DNA of 64,000 nt from the NCBI GenBank assembly GCA_944325195.1, contig CALUZB010000003.1, forward strand, positions 1 through 64,000, written 5' to 3'. The notes beneath the pieces are model-generated. The model saw nothing but the letters and a program-made list of their open reading frames with translations, was not told the DNA's origin and made no database searches. Both the position numbers and the translations under genes were made by a program. This document shows positions 37,704-46,469 of the stretch, piece by piece. The stretch's first letter is position 1. Each line of letters begins with the position of its first letter. Origin of the DNA: an uncultured Desulfovibrionaceae bacterium. Lineage in GTDB: Bacteria; Desulfobacterota; Desulfovibrionia; Desulfovibrionales; Desulfovibrionaceae.

Positions 37704-38939
37704 GTGAAGCAGTTTCTTATGACATGTTTGGTTATGGGCGGTGCCGCTATACTGACAGCTTGCGGGGGCGGAAGCGGCGGCGGTGGAGGCGGGGGAGCAG
37801 CCCTGCAGCGCGGCTTCTCTGCCGCCAACATCACTGACGGCAGGCAGGATATGGGCTATGTAGCCAGTGATTACTCTAATGTGGGGGACGGCGGCGGGCT
37901 GAGAAGCTCCATCACCAGCGGCAACAAAATTACCGGCAAAAACTTTACGGTGGAAGACGGCTCAATAAAAATTAAGACGCCAAGTGGGCGTGAAGTCACA
38001 TTCAGCGTTGGCGATGGAGGCGATGCAAAACTTTACGGCCCTAACGGTGTTGAAGCTGCACTCTCTTCTGACCTCGCAGGTACGGTAATACTATTGGCTG
38101 ATAAAAACATGAGCGATGATGACTACAAGGCAGTCTGGGAAATCGACCAGTTGGATGACCTGGTTAATCAGAGCCAAATTGAAGCAGAGATCGCTGGGGG
38201 CAACTATCTGTATCCTGGGAAGTACTTCAAGGATCTGGTGATCAGTCCGAACTTTAAAGATGATATGTCTGACCCCGTCAAATTTACGGGAACAGTTGAG
38301 AGAGGCGAAAAGCTCATTGCAATGAACGCGGGTTTTGTGCCTCTTCAACATTCTACCTACGGTATATGGGCGACATCATATAAACTTAATGGCCATTTCG
38401 AGCACGCTGGCGGTAAATACCCTGGCGGCAGCAATGATACCATTATAGAAGACTATACAGTTAGGCCGCTCAGCGGTGGAGTCGATGGCATGAAAAAAGC
38501 TCCGGCGAATGGGGCGAGCTTCACAGGTAAAGCAATGGCCATGGCCACCAAATATAACAGCGATCAAATGATTTCTCCTACCCAGAAATTCCTTACAGGA
38601 GACGCAACGCTGACCATTGACGCCGGGGGAGGCAAAGGCGACCTGTCGTTGCAATTCCCCAATTTTTACAACATCGGCTTCAAGCTCGATATTATGGGCT
38701 CCGAGTTCAAAGCCCAAAATGGCTCTACCCCAACTGTCACGCTTAATGGCGTCAACAACACTGGGATTGTGTTCGGCGACATAGACCCTGTTAATCACTC
38801 ATATTCGGGAGGGGGCACCACCTATGTGCAGGGCAATTTTTACGGCTCCGGCGCTACTGCCACTGAAACCACTGGAGTCTTTCAGGTCAACGATAAGAAC
38901 AATACTAATTTGATCGGTTCCTTTGGAGCAATGCAATAG
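37704..38939 (+). CDS. Slam-dependent surface lipoprotein (TbpB-like C-terminal barrel)
   Basis: 411 residues starting at a GTG with AGGAGG 5 nt before it. The signal peptide ends in lipobox LTAC with lipidated Cys20, followed by a glycine/serine-rich linker (about 21-31) that would tether the protein to the membrane. The C-terminal part is rich in beta-strands and closes with GNFYGSGATATETTGVFQV, the pattern of TbpB-like eight-stranded barrels recognised by Slam. The next gene, 8 bp on, is a Slam translocator. The protein is therefore expected on the cell surface, possibly binding a host or environmental ligand; the ligand is unknown. Its transcription probably depends on the inverted-repeat segment upstream. 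Confidence 0.85.
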   Translation: MKQFLMTCLVMGGAAILTACGGGSGGGGGGGAALQRGFSAANITDGRQDMGYVASDYSNVGDGGGLRSSITSGNKITGKNFTVEDGSIKIKTPSGREVTFSVGDGGDAKLYGPNGVEAALSSDLAGTVILLADKNMSDDDYKAVWEIDQLDDLVNQSQIEAEIAGGNYLYPGKYFKDLVISPNFKDDMSDPVKFTGTVERGEKLIAMNAGFVPLQHSTYGIWATSYKLNGHFEHAGGKYPGGSNDTIIEDYTVRPLSGGVDGMKKAPANGASFTGKAMAMATKYNSDQMISPTQKFLTGDATLTIDAGGGKGDLSLQFPNFYNIGFKLDIMGSEFKAQNGSTPTVTLNGVNNTGIVFGDIDPVNHSYSGGGTTYVQGNFYGSGATATETTGVFQVNDKNNTNLIGSFGAMQ

Positions 38940-38947
38940 TCCGAGCC

Positions 38948-40363
38948 ATGTTTGCAGAGCCATTCCGCAGGAGCGCCTTGTCCGTTTTGTTTCTTCTTGT
39001 TCTGTCTTCGCCGCCATCAGCGGCGGGGGCGGAACAGGAAACAGGGGCGGGCGCTCCTGCCTCTCCAGCCGTTATGGAACAGGCGGGCGTGCAGGGGCTC
39101 TTGTCCAGCCGCGAGGCACTGTTTCTGGGCAACAGCCTTATAGCCCAAGGCAGGCTGGACGAGGCTGCGGAGCTTTACCAACAGCTTACCATAAGTATTG
39201 AGCCAGCCGTCCGCATTGAGGCCGCCTTTCAATTAGCGCATATTCGCCTGAACCAGGGCAATGTGCGACAGGCTATCCAGCTTTTTTGGGAGATTCTGGA
39301 CCGGGATCCCACGCTCACCCGGGTCCGTCTGGATCTGGCCCGGGCCTATTTCCTGGACAAAAACTATGAAGACGCCACCTTTCAGTTCGAGCTGGTCAAA
39401 GGCGGGGACTTGCCCCCGGAAGTGCAGGCCAATGTGGACCTGTTTTTGGACGCCATTCGCCACCAGAAAACCTGGACTATCGATTTTGCCCTGTCACCTG
39501 TTCTGGACTCCAATATCAACCAGGTTTCAGGGGGCCGGGAAGAGTGCATCGATACCGCTTTCGGCACCTTATGCCGCCCCCTCGACGAACAGGCCAGCGG
39601 CGCGGGCATCAACGGCGCGGTTACGGTTAATCATTTTTGGCGTTTTCATCAGGACTGGGGCCTGCGCAGTACCGTCAGCGCCTACGCCGTGGCCTATGAA
39701 GAGGAAGAATACAACGACTATATCCTGTATGCGGCAATGGGGCCCCGGTATTTGTGGGACAATGGCGAAGCCAGCCTGCAACCTACTTTTTTCAAACGTT
39801 GGATAGGCGAACAGTCATACCAGGATCAGTACGGCCTGCGTTTTGAAACCAGGCAGAACTTCAACCGTCTCATTCTCAGCGCCAGTGCGGGCATTGCCTT
39901 TCCTAAGTACTCGGACAGCTACGTCCACAGCGTCCTCAAGGGAGAAGTGTGGGATGCCTCCATACAGGCCCGCTATATTCTCACCGATCGTACATTTATC
40001 CAGGCCGGTTTGGGTTTTGAGCAGGAAAATACCAAGGTCAACGCCTACGGCAATAATAATTGGCGCTATTCCTTAGGCGTCTATCAGATATTGCCCTATG
40101 GCTTCTCGCTTTTTGCCGAGGGCAGTCTAACAGCCACTCGCTACCATGCCTCACGTTGGTTCATCACCAAAGATAATCGCATAGACGAAGCGGTGCGCAA
40201 AGATAAAACATGGCAATTCTCTACAACACTCTCCAGCAATGTTTTTGACAAGTGGAATCTGACGCCCATGCTTGGCTTTACTTATACCGAACGAGAATCC
40301 AATATGTGGACGAACGAATATGACAGAAGCCGTATAACCTTTTTGCTCAATTACCGCTTCTAA
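38948..40363 (+). CDS. Surface lipoprotein assembly modifier (Slam)
   Basis: 471 residues: a signal peptide (ending near AAGAEQ), a periplasmic TPR-like domain (about 50-180, with ALFLGNSLIAQGRLDEAAELYQQL and VRLDLARAYFLDKNYEDA) and a C-terminal DUF560 beta-barrel (about 180-471) ending in the outer-membrane type aromatic residue (NYRF). Slam moves specific lipoproteins to the outer face of the outer membrane. The 8-bp gap and weak ribosome site suggest translational coupling to the lipoprotein gene, its likely substrate. Both would share the putative switch. Confidence 0.9.
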   Translation: MFAEPFRRSALSVLFLLVLSSPPSAAGAEQETGAGAPASPAVMEQAGVQGLLSSREALFLGNSLIAQGRLDEAAELYQQLTISIEPAVRIEAAFQLAHIRLNQGNVRQAIQLFWEILDRDPTLTRVRLDLARAYFLDKNYEDATFQFELVKGGDLPPEVQANVDLFLDAIRHQKTWTIDFALSPVLDSNINQVSGGREECIDTAFGTLCRPLDEQASGAGINGAVTVNHFWRFHQDWGLRSTVSAYAVAYEEEEYNDYILYAAMGPRYLWDNGEASLQPTFFKRWIGEQSYQDQYGLRFETRQNFNRLILSASAGIAFPKYSDSYVHSVLKGEVWDASIQARYILTDRTFIQAGLGFEQENTKVNAYGNNNWRYSLGVYQILPYGFSLFAEGSLTATRYHASRWFITKDNRIDEAVRKDKTWQFSTTLSSNVFDKWNLTPMLGFTYTERESNMWTNEYDRSRITFLLNYRF

Positions 40364-40386
40364 TCTGTCCGAGAAGTTGTAAAAAT

Positions 40387-40417
40387 GGCCAAAAGAGGAC
40401 ATCTGCCTCTTTTGGCC
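40387..40417. terminator. Hairpin between convergent Slam and hisG
   Basis: GGCCAAAAGAGG (40387-40398) pairs exactly with 40406-40417. On the minus strand it is followed by ATTTTT, so it should terminate hisG; it may also end the Slam transcript. Confidence 0.8.
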
Positions 40418-40438
40418 TGTGGAATGTTCAAGTTGTTT

Positions 40439-41329
40439 TCAGATCACTTTGTTCAAAGCGTACTCGATTATTCCTTCTGCCCCATTTTCTGTAAGCTGGG
40501 GTATCAAGTCGCGAACTGAATTCACATCTACAACAGCTTCCACCGCCACCCACTCGCTGTTTTGTAAAGGGGCAACAGTAGGAAAGTTGAGGCTGGGGAG
40601 AATATTGACCACTTTATCCAGCTTGGCGGTAGGCACGTTCATTTTAAGGCCTACCAGGCTCTCTGCCCGCAAGGCTCCTTGCAACAACAGATTTATCTGT
40701 TCAATTTTCTTGCGTTTTTTAGGATCAGCCCAAGCAGACTTATTTGCTACCAGTTGAGTATTGGTCTCCATAACCGTGTCGATAATGCGCAAGCCGTGTG
40801 CAGCTATCGTAGAACCTGTTTCAGTCACCTCAATTATCGCATCAGCCAGCCCTTCCACAACCTTGGCCTCAGTGGCGCCCCAGGAGTATTCCACTTTTAC
40901 ATTGACCCCGGCATCGGCAAAAAACTTCTGCGATACGCCGATGATTTCAGTGGCAATGCGGCAGCCGGCCAGATCCTCCACCTTATTGTAAGGGGAATTA
41001 CCGGCAACGGCCAGCACCCAGCGGGCTTTGCGCGAGCTGACTTTGGAGTAGATCAGATCAGCCACCACAATGACGTCGGCATTATTTTCCAGAATCCAAT
41101 CCTTACCTGACAGACCTGCATCAAAAACCCCATCAGAAACATAGCGTGGAATTTCCTGTGCCCGCGCCAAACTTACCGCGATATCAGGATCGTTGATATC
41201 AGGAAAGTAGTTTCTGGAGTCGGTGCGGATTTTCCAGCCGGACTTTGCGAACAGATTAATTGTCGCTTGCTCCAGGGAACCCTTGGGAATGCCCAGCTTG
41301 AGTTTGCCTCCTGCATTGAGGATACTCAT
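40439..41329 (-). CDS. hisG: ATP phosphoribosyltransferase, long form
   Basis: 296 residues, the length of long-form HisG with a C-terminal ACT-like histidine-sensing domain, so no HisZ is needed. [32 protein letters not shown] and [17 protein letters not shown] fit. It condenses ATP and PRPP in the first step of histidine synthesis. A GGAGG site lies 9 nt before the ATG. Its start overlaps the hisI stop as ATGA. Confidence 0.96.
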   Translation of the reverse strand: MSILNAGGKLKLGIPKGSLEQATINLFAKSGWKIRTDSRNYFPDINDPDIAVSLARAQEIPRYVSDGVFDAGLSGKDWILENNADVIVVADLIYSKVSSRKARWVLAVAGNSPYNKVEDLAGCRIATEIIGVSQKFFADAGVNVKVEYSWGATEAKVVEGLADAIIEVTETGSTIAAHGLRIIDTVMETNTQLVANKSAWADPKKRKKIEQINLLLQGALRAESLVGLKMNVPTAKLDKVVNILPSLNFPTVAPLQNSEWVAVEAVVDVNSVRDLIPQLTENGAEGIIEYALNKVI

Positions 41330-41754
41330 TTCTTGTATACCTCCTCTGGGTTGAATACTTGCTCACAGATGATTTCCGTTGAACCATCACTTTTTAATTT
41401 TCTGTAAAAACAGCTTTCATAGCCATTGTGACATGCTGCTTTCCCGATTTGTTCTATTTTCAAAAGCACAGCATCTTGGTCGCAATCTATGAATATTTCA
41501 TGGACTTTTTGAGTGTGCCCGGAGGTTCCGCCTTTATGCCACAAGGTATTTCTACTGCGGCTGTAATAGTGGGCTTCACCGGTTTCAATGGTTTTTTCCC
41601 AGGCTTCCTCATTCATATAGGCAAGCATCAGCACTTTGCCGCTAACGGCATCTTGTGCAACGGCAGGAATCAGTCCACCGCATTTGGCAAAGTCCGGTTT
41701 AAGAATTTTATTTGAGTTGCTCACATTGATCTCCATAATTAAACAGCAAAACAT
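41326..41754 (-). CDS. hisI: Phosphoribosyl-AMP cyclohydrolase
   Basis: About 136-142 residues; the start may be 41754 or the ATG at 41736, neither with a good ribosome site. It opens the adenine ring of PR-AMP in step three of histidine synthesis. Metal-binding signatures are clear: [28 protein letters not shown], and [16 protein letters not shown]. It lacks a HisE part. It overlaps hisG by 4 bp. Confidence 0.94.
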   Translation of the reverse strand: MFCCLIMEINVSNSNKILKPDFAKCGGLIPAVAQDAVSGKVLMLAYMNEEAWEKTIETGEAHYYSRSRNTLWHKGGTSGHTQKVHEIFIDCDQDAVLLKIEQIGKAACHNGYESCFYRKLKSDGSTEIICEQVFNPEEVYKK

Positions 41755-42247
41755 TTAAACGTAGTAGCGGCGTTTGACAAACAGGATTTCCACGTTGAAC
41801 GCATTTACATTAACCAAGCTTATGCCTAGCTGCAAGCTATTTATTGCCTGAACAAAGAACGCATCTGATTTATAATGCGTAAGTTCTTGTCAGGTAGTTT
41901 TCAATGTTAGTCGGATTCCAAAGCCGAGAAACAGTTTAATTTGGGAATGCAGCAATTTCAGGCTTACGCTTTCTTGAGTTATGGAAAAGCAAGGGGCAAT
42001 TTCAGGCGTGAGGGCGTCCGAATGCCCGGTGTGGTGTTATCCCCGCTCCACCATTCTCAGGCTCAAGAACGTTACCTCTAAATTTCAGTCTGCTAAGGTA
42101 AAGTGCCGAATGATTATGCTGCTGGAATTCGTTTTTGTGCGCGCTACAAATGAATGGGGCGGGAAATATAAATTCCCCGCCCCATTCGCCTCCTAAAGAC
42201 ATCCCAATTATATCATTTGAAATTCACAGATGCTTTACAGGCTTACT
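41755..42247. other. Gap between hisI and NlpC gene, with terminator hairpin
   Basis: About 490 bp without a gene. The hairpin GAATGGGGCGGG (42152-42163) with CCCGCCCCATTC (42176-42187) lies just past the stop of the NlpC/P60 gene and probably terminates it. Confidence 0.55.
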
Positions 42248-43009
42248 TTATTGCAGTTTTTGACGCCCTTTAGAGTGAGCAGGATGGATTATTTGTAAAT
42301 TTTCAGACAACAACTTAGGTTTTTTGCCCGGTTTAAATACAACTTTTATATCAGCTTTATCAGAAGCATTAAAAATCTGCTTGGCATTTTCTTTCTGTTC
42401 CTGAGTCAGAGGGCAAGAAGCCGGATCTTCAAACATCCTTCGCGCGCCCAGATATTTGAGGTTGGAACCGGGATTGAAAGCATCGGCCTCCATTACTGTC
42501 TTGCCTTTGCTTGGGCTGTGGATATACATGCCGTTGCCTGCATAAATGCCGATATGCGTGCCTCTGCTGCGCCCGCGTTTATACATGACCAGATCCCCCG
42601 GCTTTAAATCTTTTTGAGCTACGGGGAGCCCTACTTGGAATTGTTCTTTGGAAGAACGCGGCAACTGAATTCCATTTTGCGAATAAACCCAACTGGTAAA
42701 CCCGGAGCAGTCAAAGCCGAGACTTGGATTAGTGCCGCCATAACGATATGGCACTCCTAATTGGGAGTAGGCTGTGAGTAGAACTTTTTCAGCTAACCCT
42801 TCATTAATCAGCAGGCCATCGGAAGTAACTCCTTCCAAAGCCGGCTTTAAAGGAGCTGCTGTTAAACTATCTTCCGCCGGAATCTTTTTTGCACATCCGG
42901 ACGCAACAAAAAGAGACATTATGAGAGCAATACTTAACAACAGCATCGCCTGGGGTTTATCGTTGCTGCGGAAGGGGGCGGTTATAAAATTTTTACTGGA
43001 AATGGGCAT
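42248..43009 (-). CDS. NlpC/P60-family lipoprotein peptidase
   Basis: About 253 residues from the ATG at 43009 (AGGA nearby); the open frame extends to 43111. The signal sequence ends in lipobox VASGC, so the product is a lipoprotein. The cysteine peptidase domain holds the catalytic Cys in FDCSGFTSWVYSQ, the His in GTHIGIYAGNG and the third polar site in YIHSPSKGK. Such enzymes cut peptide stems of peptidoglycan. The C-terminal ~60 residues are basic and not assigned. Confidence 0.88.
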   Translation of the reverse strand: MPISSKNFITAPFRSNDKPQAMLLLSIALIMSLFVASGCAKKIPAEDSLTAAPLKPALEGVTSDGLLINEGLAEKVLLTAYSQLGVPYRYGGTNPSLGFDCSGFTSWVYSQNGIQLPRSSKEQFQVGLPVAQKDLKPGDLVMYKRGRSRGTHIGIYAGNGMYIHSPSKGKTVMEADAFNPGSNLKYLGARRMFEDPASCPLTQEQKENAKQIFNASDKADIKVVFKPGKKPKLLSENLQIIHPAHSKGRQKLQ

Positions 43010-43288
43010 GTTCCTGACAATCCTTATTAGGTTAGGCTGCTTTGCAGTTAAGTAAGCAGCCGTCCTGACGCACACTTTGCGACTATCAAAATCTCCTTTA
43101 TCTTTCGACATTTCTTTTAAAGCGGATTAATCTATTCGGTCAACCCACTTTAACCTGAACGGAAGCTCACATTTCTTCTGCAAGCCCCAAGTATTATTAT
43201 AACCATTGGGACTTGCAGAACTTTTTAACTAACTAGAGGAGGAAATGTTCTATGCTATATATTGATAAGTATTATTAGTAGTGAGCTT

Positions 43289-43708
43289 CTACATAATTAA
43301 TGGGGGAGTTTCAGCCTGCAACACAGTGCTAAGTTTATTTTTGGGCTCCGTCAAAGCCGCGCTGCGAAAGGATTGTTTCGGCATTTCAAATTGTACAGCC
43401 GTTCCATAACAGCAGAAATATTTTGTGCCGTCCGGGTGGAAAGCCACATTTTCCTGGTATCCGATGATCGCCTGAGCACCTTTATTTACAGCCATTGAGG
43501 CCATACCAAAAAATGCTTCTTCTGAATCATAGCCCCGACAAACCACAAGTCCAAGCACCTTGCCCAAGGCTTTACCTTCAATTCCCGGAGTAGTTACAAC
43601 GGGAAAGCGGCCACTGAGGAAAAGCTCGCGCACCCGCGTTACATTGTCATTGGTTTTTGGAGCGGCTTTTTTAGTTTTCTTTTCATCTCCGCCAAGCAGG
43701 AAAAACAT
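43289..43708 (-). CDS. YbjQ/UPF0145-like protein
   Basis: 139 residues. The core VVTTPGIEGKALGKVLGLVV and AMAS..NKGAQAIIGY-type segment resemble the YbjQ/UPF0145 family, whose function is unknown. A strong AAGGAGG site precedes the ATG. It stands alone and appears cytoplasmic. Confidence 0.65.
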   Translation of the reverse strand: MFFLLGGDEKKTKKAAPKTNDNVTRVRELFLSGRFPVVTTPGIEGKALGKVLGLVVCRGYDSEEAFFGMASMAVNKGAQAIIGYQENVAFHPDGTKYFCCYGTAVQFEMPKQSFRSAALTEPKNKLSTVLQAETPPLIM

Positions 43709-44094
43709 GTCTGACCTCCTTAAATAGTCATGCTGATAAATGCAGTCATAAAACTGTCACTTGACCTCATAGGTCATGCAAAGACCTTGCCAAGCTTTGA
43801 TTATAATAATGGAGTTGATATCCTGTGATGATGGAGTGGAGTAAAAACAGTTGAAAGGGCTATTAATCCTGTCCAGAAAAACTGGCTGATAGGCTGGTAA
43901 TTGCCTGAGAATACAATACCTACATTGCGTAAATGTCCAGATAGCAATTGTTAAGGGGTGTTAGTTGTCGGCAATTTGAACTTATTCCTTCAGCGATATC
44001 AGCTGCACCACCCCCATGCGAGGCAGTGTGTAATCGACTTTGAATTACTTTAAATGCGAACGTCCTAACGATTCTCACCCGGCTGAGTGCCAGG
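43709..44094. other. Gene-free gap
   Basis: 386 bp with no gene or recognised RNA. It separates the YbjQ-like gene from the downstream end of the glycerophosphotransferase gene. Confidence 0.4.
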
Positions 44095-45342
44095 TTATTG
44101 CGGTTGAGGCATGATGTTCTCCCTGGTTTTAGCATATTCAGAGGCCTTGGGAACCAGACTGGAGCTCACAAATTCGCATACCCGCTGGCTGCTGCGGGCA
44201 TCCTGATGAGCGAACAATAATCTGGACAGATGCTCGCGTTGCATGGCAAATCCGTCATCTCCATTTTCAGAAATATCCCTTATAGCTGCAAACAGTTCAG
44301 CTTGGGTCCGCACTTTTAAGCCCGGCGACATCGCTGCAAAATCAAGCATGAATTCGCGGTCTTTGCTGATGTATTTTTCAAGGTCATAAGTGTAAAAAAG
44401 CACGGGTCTTCCGGTGAGCAGAAAGTCAAAGTACACAGACGAATAGTCGGTAATCAGAAAATCTGCCTGCCCCAGCAGAGGGTAAGCGTCATGTCCGCTT
44501 TTCATCACTACCAAGTTTGCCAGACTTCCTTCAATCTGCACATCTACAAAGGGGTGCAGCTTGATGACCATCAGCAGATTGCATTCAGCGCACAATTTAT
44601 TCAGCGCAACAAAATCAAGCGCCTGGTCACTGAATAAGTCGCCGCCGCTGTCTCGAAAAGTGGGCATGAAAAATGCCGCTTTGCCGCCGGAGCGTTTATG
44701 GGCACGAATGCGTCCCAGCAGCTCAGCGTCACTGCCCATCATATCCATTGCTGTAGGTTTGCGCAGCAATACGTCATTGCGTGGGTATCCGGCAATAACA
44801 AACTCACCGTCAAAAAACACTCTGGAGAAGATATTTGAGCTTACATATTCAGAGGTGCTCAGCACCGCATTATAACCACTGTACATTGACTGAAGATACT
44901 TGGCCTTATCCGCGTCCATGTTTACTTTGGAAGCTATTTCCGTGCTCCCTATCGCTTTCAGGGGAATACCGTGCCAGAGCTGGAAGCTGGGGCGGTTGTG
45001 CAAAAGAGCGTACACAGGCTCGGTGCGCCACCAGAAATCGTCACATACCACACTGCCGCATAAAGCTATTTTTTTGATATCGTTAGGGAACATGGCAACC
45101 GGCAATGCTGCTTTGCTCAACTTGATATATTCATCTTTATACCAGGTTAAAAACAGAGGCGAAAAGCCATAATCGTTCTGGCAGGCTTCCAGAAAAGCGT
45201 ATTTGCAATTGTCTATCAGTCGTCCCCCCGCCCGTCCCACAAACAGCACGTTGGCCGGATTTGGGGAGATCATTAAAGACATGCGGGCCAATTCATCTAT
45301 TTGACGTTCTAAATCGCTTTGAGTCATTTCGCGCGTAGCCAT
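44095..45342 (-). CDS. CDP-glycerol glycerophosphotransferase-family protein (TagF-like)
   Basis: About 415 residues from the ATG at 45342. LWHGIPLKAIG and the later LITDYSSVYFDFLLTGRPVLFYTYD are the signatures of TagF/TagB-type enzymes that add polyol phosphates to cell-surface polymers. In Gram-negative bacteria they build capsule or lipopolysaccharide decorations. It has no membrane segment and is presumably membrane-peripheral. The nucleotidyltransferase gene 30 bp upstream is likely to supply its activated donor. Confidence 0.83.
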   Translation of the reverse strand: MATREMTQSDLERQIDELARMSLMISPNPANVLFVGRAGGRLIDNCKYAFLEACQNDYGFSPLFLTWYKDEYIKLSKAALPVAMFPNDIKKIALCGSVVCDDFWWRTEPVYALLHNRPSFQLWHGIPLKAIGSTEIASKVNMDADKAKYLQSMYSGYNAVLSTSEYVSSNIFSRVFFDGEFVIAGYPRNDVLLRKPTAMDMMGSDAELLGRIRAHKRSGGKAAFFMPTFRDSGGDLFSDQALDFVALNKLCAECNLLMVIKLHPFVDVQIEGSLANLVVMKSGHDAYPLLGQADFLITDYSSVYFDFLLTGRPVLFYTYDLEKYISKDREFMLDFAAMSPGLKVRTQAELFAAIRDISENGDDGFAMQREHLSRLLFAHQDARSSQRVCEFVSSSLVPKASEYAKTRENIMPQPQ

Positions 45343-45372
45343 AAATTTCAAGAACCAATCGTCAGGTGAATT

Positions 45373-46083
45373 TTAACGGCTGGAGCCGGTAAGCCCGGCC
45401 TTCTTCCTATCTTCATCTGCAAACATTTCTCTGGCCCGGGCCAGATCTTCCTCAAAATCGACCTCTATGCAACGATATCCGGAAATATCTATCGCAGAGA
45501 ACTCCGCTCCTTGTTCAATAGCCAATTCAATGCCGCGTTCGAAATAGTCCGTGTCTTCGCATGCGCGCAAGGCCTGGACCAGAACCGGCAGGTCCTTTAC
45601 TGAAACTTTATTGATGCCTACAGCCTCGCCTTCGCCGTTGCGCACCCATTTTGATATTTCTGTAATAAACCCGCTTCTGCCAATACGATACTTAACTTCT
45701 TCCTCACCGCATTCGCTCCGGTCAACCAACACGCAACTTCCAGGGGCTTGGATTAACCGTTCAAGCGAGTCTTCATCAAAAACCACGTCGCCATTGGTCC
45801 ATATCACGTCGTCAGCCGCGTATTCCAAACCCCGCAGCAGACTTTTGCAGGTATTGGTCAGATAAAATATCGGATTATAGCAGTAGTCCACTTCTGGATA
45901 CTCTTCCATTATCAATTCTTTCTTAAATCCAACCACAACCGTGATCTGTCTGATGCCAGCTTCACGCATTATTCTAATCTGCCGTCCGAGGATGCGTTCC
46001 CCCCCAGGCAAGAACGACAAAGACTTAGGAAAAGGATTCCCCAGGCGACTACCTACCCCGGCGGCCAAAATTACAGCTCTCAT
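45373..46083 (-). CDS. LicC-like nucleotidyltransferase
   Basis: About 236 residues from the ATG at 46083, preceded by AAGGT. The N-terminal nucleotide-binding signature MRAVILAAGVGSRLG, conserved Lys in FPKSL, and WTNGDVVFDED (metal-binding Asp) place it among sugar/choline-phosphate nucleotidyltransferases. The best family guess is a LicC-like cytidylyltransferase giving CDP-choline, CDP-glycerol or similar. Pairing with the TagF-like gene suggests surface polymer decoration. Confidence 0.78.
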   Translation of the reverse strand: MRAVILAAGVGSRLGNPFPKSLSFLPGGERILGRQIRIMREAGIRQITVVVGFKKELIMEEYPEVDYCYNPIFYLTNTCKSLLRGLEYAADDVIWTNGDVVFDEDSLERLIQAPGSCVLVDRSECGEEEVKYRIGRSGFITEISKWVRNGEGEAVGINKVSVKDLPVLVQALRACEDTDYFERGIELAIEQGAEFSAIDISGYRCIEVDFEEDLARAREMFADEDRKKAGLTGSSR

Positions 46084-46119
46084 AATTCTTACCTTCTTTA
46101 CAGATACAGCGTCAATCAT

Positions 46120-46469
46120 TCATAAATTGACCCGAATTTAATAATGAGGGCGGCCACAACTCATTTCATGAATCGTCTGCAAGCCAATTCATAAGGACAC
46201 TTTCCCGAAAACGTGGTTTTCCGGCTTGTCCGCAGCAACATTGCTGTTGCGCTCTCGCCATGTGCCGGTAGTCTTTTACGCAATAGCTACTGGCAACAGT
46301 TATTCTGATAATTTGAGTATTAACCCACGGTAAATATTTCCACAAGTTCAATTTTTGCCGGCACGTCTGAGTCTTACGGTATAAGCGAACTCAAGATTAC
46401 AGGAAGTCGGCTTCAGTCTGTACCCAGCCTGATTTCATTTACTGTGTTTTTAGGATGAAATTTCAGCCC
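46120..46469. other. Gene-free gap upstream of the nucleotidyltransferase gene
   Basis: About 350 bp; no gene or RNA recognised. It should contain the promoter of the nucleotidyltransferase/TagF-like pair. Confidence 0.4.

Noticed and set aside
36311-40363. Prophage or integrative element
   Set aside because: There is an integrase-type gene but no other phage, plasmid or conjugation gene, no att repeats at a tRNA, and the cargo is only the lipoprotein/Slam pair.
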